Part shown: positions 26,643 to 34,908 of the stretch, in pieces | Layout of the letters: each line of letters begins with the position of its first letter | Numbering within the stretch: the first letter of the stretch is position 1 | NCBI GenBank assembly: GCA_028285595.1 | Contig: JANQOW010000138.1 | Coordinates: 1 to 41,146 of the forward strand | Source of the DNA: Hyphomicrobiales bacterium | Lineage (GTDB): Bacteria; Pseudomonadota; Alphaproteobacteria; Rhizobiales; CAJQND01 | Length of the DNA stretch: 41,146 nt | Reading direction: 5' to 3' | Notes under the pieces: model-generated | Database searches by the model: none | What the model saw: only the letters and a program-made list of their open reading frames with translations | Told to the model about the DNA's origin: nothing | Position numbers and translations under genes: made by a program

Positions 26643-27269
26643 CTAGGCGGCCTCATAGGTTTGCATGGCAGCGAGCGTTTCCTCCAGGGAACGGCGCGCA
26701 CCCGTCTGCAAGTACTCCATGGCCTTTAATGCGGCCTCGTGAGCCTCTTCGCTTGAGCCTGCCACGCAGTCCTCAATCACCCGGCAATAATAGTCCGACT
26801 GATGGCCATCCACGAATGTGTAGTGCACGCACACATCCGTGAGCCCGCCACACAGGAGGAGCGTGTCTATCTTCAAGCCCTTCAGCAAGATCTCAAAATC
26901 AGTCCCGAAAAACGCGGAGTATCGGCGCTTGCGGATAAGGTAATCGGTCGGGCGGAAGTCCAGCGCCTCGGCCGCGATGGCCGTGTCCGGGTCGGTTTCC
27001 ACGCAATGCACATCCTCAGCTCCGTCAAGCTCGCGGCCGAAATCGACGAGATCCGGTCTGTGCACCTCCTGGATGAAAATCACAGGAATGTTCTGTGCCC
27101 GGGCCATGTCGATCGGCTTGCGTGCGCGTTTCATTCGGGCATTGAAGCCCGGCATCTCCGGAATGGTACCCGTGCCCTGTTCCTGGGTCAAATCGCCCTG
27201 AATATCGATCACTATGAGTGCCGGCCGGCCCTCGATGAGCGCGCGTTGGGGTGAGGATTTCTGGAGCAT
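26643..27269 (-). CDS. Isochorismatase-like cysteine hydrolase
   Basis: This 208-residue protein has the D-K-C triad of the isochorismatase superfamily: D22 in IVIDIQGD, K114 in LIRKRRYSAF and C147 in GGLTDVCVHYT. Members include nicotinamidase, N-carbamoylsarcosine amidase, ureidoacrylate hydrolase and biuret hydrolase, all acting on C-N bonds. No closer assignment is possible. A clear ribosome site (AGGAG) precedes its ATG. It is convergent to the acyl-CoA ligase gene and divergent from the small protein gene at 27401. Its chemistry would fit with the HyuAB genes further along, but it is not in their operon. Confidence 0.85.
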   Translation of the reverse strand: MLQKSSPQRALIEGRPALIVIDIQGDLTQEQGTGTIPEMPGFNARMKRARKPIDMARAQNIPVIFIQEVHRPDLVDFGRELDGAEDVHCVETDPDTAIAAEALDFRPTDYLIRKRRYSAFFGTDFEILLKGLKIDTLLLCGGLTDVCVHYTFVDGHQSDYYCRVIEDCVAGSSEEAHEAALKAMEYLQTGARRSLEETLAAMQTYEAA

Positions 27270-27400
27270 TTTTGTCTCCTGTTGCTGCCCGTCAACCAGC
27301 GGTACTTCGCCCTGGCCAATTGGTCAACGTACTTGACACGCCACAAATTGATCCGTTCACTGAGATGCGTCGGAGGCCAAAACAGGAAAGATTTAAAGTC

Positions 27401-27667
27401 ATGGAAAGTCTACTTCCTCTCATCATTCAGTTGGCCAGCGGCGCGGCCGGCGGCAACGCGGCGGGCGCCATCCTCAAGAACCTCAGCCTTGGAACCCTTG
27501 GCAATTCTATCGCCGGGATCGCCGGCGGCGGCATTGGCGGGTTTCTCCTGAACATGATCGCCAGCGGCGCGGCGGATGGCATTATCGGTCAGATCGCCGG
27601 CGGCGGTGTTGGCGGCGCGATTGTGATGGCCATCGTGGGCTTCATCAAGCAGTCCATGAACAAGTAG
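27401..27667 (+). CDS. Small glycine-rich hydrophobic protein, unknown function
   Basis: This 88-residue protein is made almost entirely of small and hydrophobic residues, with glycine-zipper-like segments (SGAAGGNAAGAIL, IAGGGIGGFLL, IAGGGVGGAIV) ending in a basic KQSMNK. It resembles small membrane-associated or pore-forming proteins in composition, though I recall similar hypothetical proteins in other alphaproteobacteria. The ATG at 27401 has an AGGAAAG upstream at slightly long spacing; the longer reading from 27251 would overlap the isochorismatase start and looks non-coding. Its last 23 bp overlap the end of the convergent LysR gene. I do not know its function. Confidence 0.7.
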   Translation: MESLLPLIIQLASGAAGGNAAGAILKNLSLGTLGNSIAGIAGGGIGGFLLNMIASGAADGIIGQIAGGGVGGAIVMAIVGFIKQSMNK

Positions 27668-28559
27668 CCGGCGAGAACTGATCGGCGAAGAAGTCTATGG
27701 CGGCGCGCACCTTGGCCGGTGGCCGCCGGTCGGAGGGATAAACGGCAAAGATGCCGTCGAACTCTATCGGCGCATGGTCCAGATCCAGGGCAACAAGCGT
27801 TCCGGCCGCGATCTCTCGTGCCACCAGAAACGCCGGCTGATAGACGATGCCCTGCCCCGCGACAGCCGCGGCCACAAGCGCGTCGCCATTGTTTGCCACC
27901 AGCGGACCGGAGACGCTCACACGCTGTTTCCGGTCTGGTCCGAAAAGCCAGCTGTTCAAACCGACCGCCGGGGACAATGTGTAGCCAAGGCAGGCATGAT
28001 CGGTGAGTTCAGCAATGGTCTTCGGGGTCCCCTGCCGGGCAAGATAGTCTGGCGCGGCGCACACCAGCGTGCGACAGGGCGCGAGCTTGCGGGCGATCAG
28101 ACTGGATTCCTGCAACGCCCCAATGCGGATGACCAAGTCCCACCCTTCCTCCAGCAGATTCACCTGCCGGTCGTTCAGGCCGAGATCCACCTTAAGCGCA
28201 GGATGGAGACGGGACAGCGCCGGCAGGCGGGGCGCGACCTCCAAAATGCCGAACGACACCGGCACGTTGAGCCGCAAGGTTCCGCGCACCTCAACCGCCG
28301 CCTGCGCCGCGGCCGCATCGGCCTCTTCGAGGTCGGCAAGAATGCGCTCGGCCGCCTCCAAATAGGAGCGCCCGGCCTCCGTTAAGGTCATCTGGCGGGT
28401 GGTGCGATGGAGCAGCTTGATCCCCAAGTGGTCCTCCAAGGCAGCCATATGCTTGGTGGCCATGGTTTGAGACATGTTCAGTGCGCGCGCCGCGCCCGAA
28501 AGGCTGCCAAGCACGGCGACCCGGCTGAAAACCTGCAAACCTGTGACACGATCGAGCAT
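27645..28559 (-). CDS. LysR-family transcriptional regulator
   Basis: This 304-residue regulator has the winged helix-turn-helix at the N-terminus (LQVFSRVAVLGSLSGAARA, then SQTMATKHMAALEDHLG) and a LysR substrate-binding domain afterwards (LRLNVPVSFGILEVAP onward). It fits the CrgA/AaeR-type subgroup often found next to redox or quinone-detoxification genes. I chose ATG 28559, which is preceded by GTGAGG; the upstream frame adds a non-homologous leader. The gene is divergent from the DoxX-VOC pair and a dyad covers its ribosome site, so autorepression together with control of the pair is likely. Confidence 0.88.
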   Translation of the reverse strand: MLDRVTGLQVFSRVAVLGSLSGAARALNMSQTMATKHMAALEDHLGIKLLHRTTRQMTLTEAGRSYLEAAERILADLEEADAAAAQAAVEVRGTLRLNVPVSFGILEVAPRLPALSRLHPALKVDLGLNDRQVNLLEEGWDLVIRIGALQESSLIARKLAPCRTLVCAAPDYLARQGTPKTIAELTDHACLGYTLSPAVGLNSWLFGPDRKQRVSVSGPLVANNGDALVAAAVAGQGIVYQPAFLVAREIAAGTLVALDLDHAPIEFDGIFAVYPSDRRPPAKVRAAIDFFADQFSPATCSWTA

Positions 28560-28563
28560 ACGA

Positions 28564-28588
28564 TACCTCACACTATTGGTGTGAGATA
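28564..28588. promoter_or_regulatory. Perfect 7-bp dyad with extended symmetry, likely LysR operator
   Basis: CTCACAC and GTGTGAG flank a TATTG spacer at 28567-28585, and TA..TA extends the symmetry outward. The site sits 5 bp upstream of the LysR start and covers its GTGAGG ribosome site, and it is about 80 bp upstream of the DoxX start. A regulator bound here would block LysR expression and could contact a promoter for the divergent genes. Confidence 0.6.
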
Positions 28589-28667
28589 TTATTCGACATA
28601 ATGGGATTATCAATCATCAAGTTTGATCTCATATTCGGGGCAACACATAAATCCAATGGAGATAAAC

Positions 28668-29093
28668 ATGATTGATACCCGCACTGCCCCCTACGCCGCT
28701 CTGGTGCTCCGCGTCAGCCTCGGCGTTTTGTTCATCGCACACGGTCTTTTGCTGAAGGTTTTCACGTTCACCATCCCCGGCACGGTTGGGTTCTTTGAGA
28801 GCATCGGCTACCCCGGCTTTTTCGCCTATCTCGTCATTCTCGGTGAAATCGGCGGTGGGCTTGCCTTAATCTTGGGTGTGAAAACACGGATCATCTCGCT
28901 CATGCTGCTGCCCATTCTGCTTGGGGCCACGGCCCAGCACCTTGGAAATGGCTGGCTGTTTTCCGCGCCGAACGGCGGCTGGGAGTTTCCCGCTCTTTGG
29001 ACGGTGCTGCTGTTCGTACAAGCGATGCTGGGTGATGGCGCCTATGCCTGGCGCCCGTCTTTCCTGAACCTGAACCCTCAGCCCGCCCGCTAA
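28668..29093 (+). CDS. DoxX family membrane protein
   Basis: This 141-residue protein has four hydrophobic helices and the DoxX features LRVSLGVLFIAHGLLLK, a FFESIGYPGFFAYLV segment and VILGEIGGGLALILG. DoxX-like proteins sit in the inner membrane and are linked to redox and quinone-related stress. The ATG at 28668 has GGAG about 7 bp upstream and is preferred over the ATG at 28656 and the TTG at 28623. It is followed after 27 bp by a VOC/glyoxalase gene; this pair with a divergent LysR gene is a common detoxification arrangement. Confidence 0.86.
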   Translation: MIDTRTAPYAALVLRVSLGVLFIAHGLLLKVFTFTIPGTVGFFESIGYPGFFAYLVILGEIGGGLALILGVKTRIISLMLLPILLGATAQHLGNGWLFSAPNGGWEFPALWTVLLFVQAMLGDGAYAWRPSFLNLNPQPAR

Positions 29094-29120
29094 TCGCGCG
29101 CGCAAGAAAGGAGATCTGAC

Positions 29121-29645
29121 ATGAACCAGACTGCCCCCCTCCACACGATTGAACCGGACCTGACGCCAAATCCGATCCATCCGGGCGCCCGCATTGGCCA
29201 TGTTCACCTCAAAGTGGCTGATCTTGACCGCGCTCTGGCGTTTTACTGCGGGGTCTTAGGGTTCACATTGAAGCAACGTTACGGCCGTTCGGCAGCCTTC
29301 GTTTCGGCCGGAGGGTACCACCATCACATCGGCCTCAATACCTGGGAGAGCGAAGGCGGGTCTCCGCCTCCGCGCGGCACGACCGGGCTCTTCCATCTGG
29401 CAATCCTCTATCCCACGCGTGCAGCCCTTGCCGATGCTCTGAAGCGGATCAGCGCAGCCGGTGTGGAGCTGGATGGTGCGAGCGATCACGGTGTCAGCGA
29501 GGCGCTCTATCTGAACGATCCAGACGGCAATGGCATTGAGCTTTATTGGGACAAAGAGCCCGAAGAGTGGCCTCTGACGGAAACGGGCGAGCTCGCCATG
29601 GTGACGCGCCCGCTCGACCTGGAAAGCTTGGCCAAGGCCGCCTAG
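29121..29645 (+). CDS. VOC-family (glyoxalase/catechol dioxygenase-like) protein
   Basis: This 174-residue protein of the vicinal oxygen chelate superfamily has GHVHLKVADLDRALAFY, GGYHHHIGLNTWES and, at the end, LNDPDGNGIELYWD, which provide the usual His/Glu metal ligands. The pattern is like CatE/MhqO-type ring-cleaving or quinone-modifying enzymes, more than glyoxalase I. A strong ribosome site (AAAGGAG) precedes the ATG. Its stop codon TAG shares the CTAG at 29642-29645 with the stop codon of the convergent gene. With DoxX and LysR it probably belongs to a response against reactive aromatic or quinone compounds. Confidence 0.87.
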   Translation: MNQTAPLHTIEPDLTPNPIHPGARIGHVHLKVADLDRALAFYCGVLGFTLKQRYGRSAAFVSAGGYHHHIGLNTWESEGGSPPPRGTTGLFHLAILYPTRAALADALKRISAAGVELDGASDHGVSEALYLNDPDGNGIELYWDKEPEEWPLTETGELAMVTRPLDLESLAKAA

Positions 29646-30520
29646 GCCGGCTCGGTGGCTTTCTCCAAGTCGATGATCCGGTCCGGCTTTTCCGACATGC
29701 CCTCCCGGGGAGACTTGAAAATCTGCAGCGTGTGGCCGATGGCGACCACAAGCCGGCCCTGCCGGTCAAAATCGGCCCACGTTGCCTGTTTCATAACGTT
29801 GTCGAGAAAGCTCGTCCGCCCCGTCCGACCCAGCAGCGTGTACTCCCAGAGGTCGTAGTCGCTCGGCAGAGGTTTGGTTTCGCGGGCCCGCACGACAAGC
29901 TTGGCCCGTTTGGCCGTCTTTCGGCGCACCGTACTCAGAACCATATGCGACAGCATGCCCGCAGGGCGCCATCCGGTGTCCACGGGCTTTGGCCATTTGG
30001 CTGGCTCCGGAAGGGGCACATAGCCGGACTGGACGATCACGTTGACCCCGTCCACGTTAGACAGATTGAGCCGCTCCATGGCGGATTTATCATCATGCAT
30101 GCAGCCATCAACGACCACGGTTCGGCTGTTAAGGAAGAGGCCACCACCGCCCCAGGTGTCATCATGAGGCAAGAGGAACAAGGCCTTCAGATCAGGCGGC
30201 CGGCACATAGCGGTCCAGCAATAGTGCTGTTCTTTGTAGCCTGTCTGTCGCCCGCCCATAACGAAGTAGATGAAGTGCTTACCATCGGGTGAGAGGCTGC
30301 ACCTGGACGGATAGAACCGGCCGGTGAAACGAGATCCGACGGTCAGCTTGTTCCGCGCCCCGCCTGTCTTGTCGACATAGGTGTAGCGCACCACGAAGGT
30401 TTCCTTGCCCCGGCGCCGGTAGAGCAGCACCATGGTGTTGGCACTTTGGGCCATGAAGCCTTGGATCTTGGGCACGCCCATTTTGGCGCGCGGTTTGGCG
30501 GCAAGGTCACGGCTTGCCAT
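29642..30520 (-). CDS. Unknown protein with beta-propeller-like features
   Basis: I do not recognise this 292-residue protein. It has repeated strand-rich segments with SPDGKHFIYFV and DFDRQGRLVVAIGHTLQIF, which recall WD40/PD40 or NHL-type propeller blades, and a basic region between about residues 190 and 225. No signal peptide or membrane segment is apparent. The ATG at 30520 overlaps the end of hyuB by 14 bp; the frame also reads from a TTG at 30544. It is the last gene of the AhpD-like/hyuA/hyuB operon, so its role is probably tied to that pathway, but this is an inference from position only. Confidence 0.65.
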   Translation of the reverse strand: MASRDLAAKPRAKMGVPKIQGFMAQSANTMVLLYRRRGKETFVVRYTYVDKTGGARNKLTVGSRFTGRFYPSRCSLSPDGKHFIYFVMGGRQTGYKEQHYCWTAMCRPPDLKALFLLPHDDTWGGGGLFLNSRTVVVDGCMHDDKSAMERLNLSNVDGVNVIVQSGYVPLPEPAKWPKPVDTGWRPAGMLSHMVLSTVRRKTAKRAKLVVRARETKPLPSDYDLWEYTLLGRTGRTSFLDNVMKQATWADFDRQGRLVVAIGHTLQIFKSPREGMSEKPDRIIDLEKATEPA

Positions 30521-32087
30521 AGCCGCCGGCGCCGGGTGTCTCAATGATGACCGCGTGGCCTTCTTTCAAAGGCAAGCTCAGGGACTTGTTGGCAAGACGA
30601 CGCTTGTTGCCTTCAGCATCGACCATATGAAACTCACCTTTCGCGCCGGCCTGTCCGCCATCAAACCCCCACGGAGGATGGCGGAAGCGCTCGCCCACGC
30701 CGGAGAACACGGCATCATGACCCACCGGCGTCACCACGCGCCTCAGCCCCATGCCGCCCCGGTGGCGCCCTGCCCCGCCGGAGCCCTCGCGCAAAGTGTA
30801 TTCCAGCACACGCAGCGGATACTCCATCTCAATGGCCTCGATCGGCAGGTTGGAGGTGTTGGTGATGTGCACCTGCACGCCGTCCTTGCCATCCTTGGTG
30901 GCTCGGGCGCCCATGCCGCCGCCCAGGGTCTCCAGATAAACATAGGCCTCGCCACTCTCAGGATCGATGCCGGCGAACACCGCTGACGTGTTCGCCCCGT
31001 TCGCTGCTGCAATGGCCTGGTCGGGGATGCCGGGCGCCAATGCGCCGATCACCACGTCCACCACCCGCTGGCAGGTGTTGGCCCTGAGCGCCACAGCACC
31101 CGGAGGCCCGCAATTGAGCAACGAACCCGGCTCGGCAATGATCTCAACCGGCGCAAACACCCCCTGATTGTTGGGCAACTCGGGGTCAAGCAGCGCCTTC
31201 AAGCTGTAGAACACGGCGGACTGGACCGCGTTGAAGGTAAGATTGACGTTCCCACGGGCCTGAGGCGATGAGCCCGTGAAGTCAAACGTCATCGTATCTG
31301 CGCGTTTGGTCACTTTGAGCCGGATCGGCAGATCCTCCATGCCCGCGCCGTCATCGTCCAGTACATCTTCAAAGCTGTAATCGCCATCGGGGAATGCTGC
31401 GATCGCCTTGCGCATTCTCTGCTCGCTGCGGCTGAGGATCTCGTCATAGACCTCGAACAGTTGAGCTCGGGTCAACTCATCGGCCATTTGCCGCAATCGC
31501 CCTTCGGCCAGCCGGCACGCGGCGATCTGCGCATTGAGGTCACCCATGCGCTCGTGCGGCAAGCGCATGTTCAATAACATCAGATCAAGAATGTCCGATT
31601 GAAGCTCGCCCTCACGCACCAAGCGAACAAGCGGAATGCGAACCCCCTCCTGCCACACCTCGGTCAGCCCGCCGGACATGGAGCCCGCGGCGGTGCCGCC
31701 CACGTCGGCGTGGTGGGCGATATTGGCCACAAACCCCACAAGCTCATCGCCGGCAAACACCGGGGCTGCCAGGTTGATATCGGGCAGGTGCGTGCCGCCG
31801 GCCACGTGGGGATCATTCGCACAGTAGATGTCGCCCGGCCTCATTTGGCCGGCAAAGCGCTCCACCAGAATGTCGATCATTCCTGTCATCGAGGCCAGAT
31901 GAATGGGCAGGGACATCTCGGCTTGAGCAATCAGCCGGCCCTGCGGATCCAGCACGGCAGTGGAGTGGTCGTGGCGCTCCTTGATATTGGTGGAGAAGGA
32001 GGAGCGCATGAGGGACAGGAAGGCTTCATCGCAAATGGAGCGCAAACCATTCCAGGCAATCTGCAGAGAGAAGGCATCCATGGTCAT
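30507..32087 (-). CDS. hyuB: Hydantoinase B/oxoprolinase family protein (HyuB)
   Basis: This 526-residue protein is the B subunit of the hydantoinase/oxoprolinase family. Typical segments are ERHDHSTAVLDPQGRL near the N-terminus, CANDPHVAGGTHLPD, NIAHHADVGG and the C-terminal EFHMVDAEGNKRRL. With the A subunit it performs ATP-dependent ring opening of cyclic amides such as N-methylhydantoin or 5-oxoproline; the related acetophenone carboxylases share the fold. The start is the ATG at 32087 that overlaps the HyuA stop as ATGA. The two genes are therefore expected to form a complex in 1:1 amounts. The substrate cannot be decided. Confidence 0.88.
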   Translation of the reverse strand: MTMDAFSLQIAWNGLRSICDEAFLSLMRSSFSTNIKERHDHSTAVLDPQGRLIAQAEMSLPIHLASMTGMIDILVERFAGQMRPGDIYCANDPHVAGGTHLPDINLAAPVFAGDELVGFVANIAHHADVGGTAAGSMSGGLTEVWQEGVRIPLVRLVREGELQSDILDLMLLNMRLPHERMGDLNAQIAACRLAEGRLRQMADELTRAQLFEVYDEILSRSEQRMRKAIAAFPDGDYSFEDVLDDDGAGMEDLPIRLKVTKRADTMTFDFTGSSPQARGNVNLTFNAVQSAVFYSLKALLDPELPNNQGVFAPVEIIAEPGSLLNCGPPGAVALRANTCQRVVDVVIGALAPGIPDQAIAAANGANTSAVFAGIDPESGEAYVYLETLGGGMGARATKDGKDGVQVHITNTSNLPIEAIEMEYPLRVLEYTLREGSGGAGRHRGGMGLRRVVTPVGHDAVFSGVGERFRHPPWGFDGGQAGAKGEFHMVDAEGNKRRLANKSLSLPLKEGHAVIIETPGAGGYGKP

Positions 32088-34114
32088 GAGGTTTTCTCCA
32101 GCATCACATTGCCCGCCGCATCCAACACCGCCGACCAGCCGGGCCACACCAATGTGGTCGCATCTGCCTGTTCAATAACCGCCGGACCTTTAACGCTTTC
32201 ACCGGTGGTCATCTGCTCGCGCTGAACGATCTTGGCGCTCTCAGACGCCTCGGCAGTGAACCAGATATGCCGCTCCGGCCAGGACGCTGGTGCCTTGCCC
32301 TGTCCCGGCGCCTGCGCGCCATCAACCGGCTCGGCAGGCACCCTCGCGGTCAGGCGGAGACTGACCAATTCGATGGGCATGGACGGGTCCGCGTGCCCAT
32401 ATGCGCGTTCATGTTCTGCATGAAAGAGCTGTTTAATTGAGTCGAGCTCTTCAGGTAACCATTTGAAACCATTTGGCATATCTATTGTAAGTTCATAGTT
32501 TTGCCCCACATAGCGCATGTCCGCACTCGCCTCGGTTGTGCCCGGCCGGCGTTGCCCCGAGAGCCAGTCCTCGGCTTGACCAGTCAGCCCTTGGCCCATT
32601 TCCGTCAGAACGGACAGGTCGCCTTCTAGGCGGGTGCGCCGGGTGGCCAGGAAGACCTCGCTGCGGTCGGCCACCATCAGGCCGCGCGCGCATAAGATGC
32701 CCGGATCGGGCGGCACCAAAACCTGGGTCACCCCCAGCGCCTCGGCCACTTCAATGGCGTGCAGGCCACCGGCCCCACCATACGGCACCAGAACCGCCTG
32801 CCGCGGATCATGCCCCCGCTCCACCGACACGGCGCGGATCGCCCGGACCATGTTGGAGGCAACGATACGCAAGGCACCGACAGCGGCCTCCTCCACGCTC
32901 ACATCAAAGTGGCGGGCGATAGCGTCCAGCGCTGTGCGGGCGAGCCCGGTGTCCAAATGCATGTCGCCGCCGGCAATCTCTTCAGGCAGCCGGCCGAGCA
33001 CGAGATTGGCATCTGTGACCGTGGGCAACGTGCCGCCCTTGCCATAACAGGCCGCTCCGGGATCGGCACCGGCGCTTAACGGGCCAACCTGCATCAGACC
33101 GTCCGGCCCCACTTCAATGAGCGAGCCGCCGCCGGCGCCCACGGCGTTGACGTCCACCGACGGCAGGCGGATCGGAAAGCCGGCCACGTGGCGGGCGAAC
33201 GAGAGCGGCACCGCGGCGTCTCGCACCAGCGCCACATCGGTTGATGTTCCGCCTACATCCAGCGTGATGATGGCTTGAACATCTGAGCGGCTGGCCGCTT
33301 CAATCGCCCCGACCACACCAGCCGCCGGACCGGACAATGCGGTACGCACTGGAAACCGGGCCGCCTGATCCACCGTCATCAGACCGCCTGAGGATTGGTT
33401 GATGCCGATCTCGGCCTCAGGGGCATGGTGTGTGATGATGCCGTCTACGGCATGGATGTAGCGGCTCATCACGGGCTGCAAGTAGGTATTGAGCACGGTT
33501 GTGGAGAAGCGCTCAAATTCACGGAACACCGGTTGGACCTCATGGCTCGTGGAGAGATCGGCCCCAGGCAATCGTTCTTCCAGGGCGCTGCGCAGCCTTT
33601 GCTCGTGGCTGGGATTGAGGAAGGCGAACAACAGGCAGATGGCCACACCGTCCGGCTGAAGCGCGGCGACCTCGCCGGCCACACGCTCTATCTCCGCATC
33701 GGTGAGTTCGTGCAGAACCTCGCCCTTGGGTCCTATGCGCTCGTGCACCTCAACGCGGTGTTCGGTTGGGATCAAGGGGTCCGGGTAATCGGCCTGAAGA
33801 TCATAGATCAGCGGGCGCACCTGGCGGCCAATGGTCAGAAGGTCCTTGAACCCGCCCGTGGTCACCAACGTGATCCTGCCACCTTTACGCTGGATCAGCG
33901 CATTGGTGGCCACGGTTGTGCCATGGCAGAACTGATCCATCCCCTCAACCTCAACGGCAAAGCGCTCTTTCAAGAGCGTCAGCGCATTGGAGATCGCCAC
34001 CGATGGATCGTGAGGCGTGGACGGCACTTTATGTGACACCAGCCGCCCGCTCTGCCGCTCAAAGGCGAACACGTCCGTGAACGTGCCGCCCACATCAACA
34101 CCAACTTGCCACAT
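32084..34114 (-). CDS. hyuA: Hydantoinase A/oxoprolinase family protein (HyuA)
   Basis: This 676-residue protein has the ASKHA-type ATP-binding signature. DVGGTFTD occurs at 7-14 and DVGGTSTD at about 286-293, corresponding to the two phosphate-binding loops. GGAGGLHAIEVAEALG occurs in the later half. It supplies ATP-dependent activation for ring opening together with HyuB. I chose ATG 34114; the frame reads upstream to 34264, but those residues are the shadow of the preceding gene. It follows the AhpD-like gene after 10 bp. No ribosome site stronger than a short purine run was seen. Confidence 0.88.
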   Translation of the reverse strand: MWQVGVDVGGTFTDVFAFERQSGRLVSHKVPSTPHDPSVAISNALTLLKERFAVEVEGMDQFCHGTTVATNALIQRKGGRITLVTTGGFKDLLTIGRQVRPLIYDLQADYPDPLIPTEHRVEVHERIGPKGEVLHELTDAEIERVAGEVAALQPDGVAICLLFAFLNPSHEQRLRSALEERLPGADLSTSHEVQPVFREFERFSTTVLNTYLQPVMSRYIHAVDGIITHHAPEAEIGINQSSGGLMTVDQAARFPVRTALSGPAAGVVGAIEAASRSDVQAIITLDVGGTSTDVALVRDAAVPLSFARHVAGFPIRLPSVDVNAVGAGGGSLIEVGPDGLMQVGPLSAGADPGAACYGKGGTLPTVTDANLVLGRLPEEIAGGDMHLDTGLARTALDAIARHFDVSVEEAAVGALRIVASNMVRAIRAVSVERGHDPRQAVLVPYGGAGGLHAIEVAEALGVTQVLVPPDPGILCARGLMVADRSEVFLATRRTRLEGDLSVLTEMGQGLTGQAEDWLSGQRRPGTTEASADMRYVGQNYELTIDMPNGFKWLPEELDSIKQLFHAEHERAYGHADPSMPIELVSLRLTARVPAEPVDGAQAPGQGKAPASWPERHIWFTAEASESAKIVQREQMTTGESVKGPAVIEQADATTLVWPGWSAVLDAAGNVMLEKTS

Positions 34115-34124
34115 GAATTTGTAT

Positions 34125-34706
34125 CTAACCGGCCGCTGCGCCTGAACGCTCTGCGCCGAGTTCGGCCATCTCTTCTTCCACACCATGCTCCATGCTGATC
34201 TGCAGGGCATCGTTGAAGCGGTTGAAGAATCCACAAAGCGCAATGCGCAAGGTGAGCTCAACAATCTGCTCCTCGCTGAAATGCTTCTTCAGCTCGTCGA
34301 AGATGCCGTCGCGCATGTACTGGAAGTTGTTGGTGACCTCCACCGCATAGTTGCGCACCAGCATATCGACCTCATCAAAGCCCGGCACCTGCTCTTCCAG
34401 GATCTTCTCGGTGGCATCTGCCTCAAAGCCTTGTGCCGCCAGCCGGGGCGCGTGGTGGGCCACGCAGTACTTGCATTCGTTGATCTTGGAAACCACCACC
34501 AGGGCGATCTCCAGATAGCGCTTGGGCAGAACGGCTTCGTCTGCCAGCTCTAGCAGCAATCCCATGATGTGACGCAAGGCGGGCGGGCGGTGGGCAAAAA
34601 TCTTTGCCTGATTCTCAAACGGACCGTACTCGGTTACGTAGCGTTGGAAAATCTCGCGGGCATCTTCAGGCAGGCTGTCCGGTCCAACTTCGCTCACACG
34701 TGGCAT
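34125..34706 (-). CDS. Carboxymuconolactone decarboxylase family (AhpD-like) protein
   Basis: This 193-residue all-alpha protein has the AhpD-type active-site segment ECKYCVAHHA (77-86) with C78, C81 and H84/H85, which indicates thiol peroxidase/disulfide-reductase activity rather than lactone decarboxylation. It lies first in the operon with hyuA and hyuB. The start has GGAGAG at a fair distance upstream. Its role next to HyuAB is unclear; redox protection of the Hyu complex is one option. The gene faces the divergent TRAP operon. Confidence 0.85.
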   Translation of the reverse strand: MPRVSEVGPDSLPEDAREIFQRYVTEYGPFENQAKIFAHRPPALRHIMGLLLELADEAVLPKRYLEIALVVVSKINECKYCVAHHAPRLAAQGFEADATEKILEEQVPGFDEVDMLVRNYAVEVTNNFQYMRDGIFDELKKHFSEEQIVELTLRIALCGFFNRFNDALQISMEHGVEEEMAELGAERSGAAAG

Positions 34707-34749
34707 GTTCTAACTCTCCGAAATTTGAGGGCAATTTCCTCTGTTCACC

Positions 34750-34779
34750 TTGACCGCCCCTCAAACCATACGCCATACT
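34750..34779 (+). promoter_or_regulatory. Candidate sigma70-type promoter for the TRAP operon
   Basis: TTGACC (34750-34755) and CATACT (34774-34779) are separated by 18 bp and stand about 130 bp upstream of the DctP ATG. Five and four of six positions match the consensus. No regulator gene is adjacent. This is only a candidate. Confidence 0.35.
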
Positions 34780-34908
34780 CATTCGTGATGTAGGGGAGAG
34801 GGACGCAAGCAAGAAACGGGAATACCTTTGAAAGACGCATTGGCCGCACAGGACGGCCAAAAACAACGTCCGAAATACATCAATCAAAACATACTTGGGA
34901 GAGTAAAT

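Noticed and set aside
27251..27400. Longer start for the small glycine-rich protein
   Set aside because: The added 50 residues overlap the isochorismatase start on the other strand and have no conserved character; the ATG at 27401 is better placed.
31599..32225. 208-codon + strand ORF opposite the hyuB/hyuA junction
   Set aside because: It covers the antisense of two well-supported coupled genes and shows no domain.
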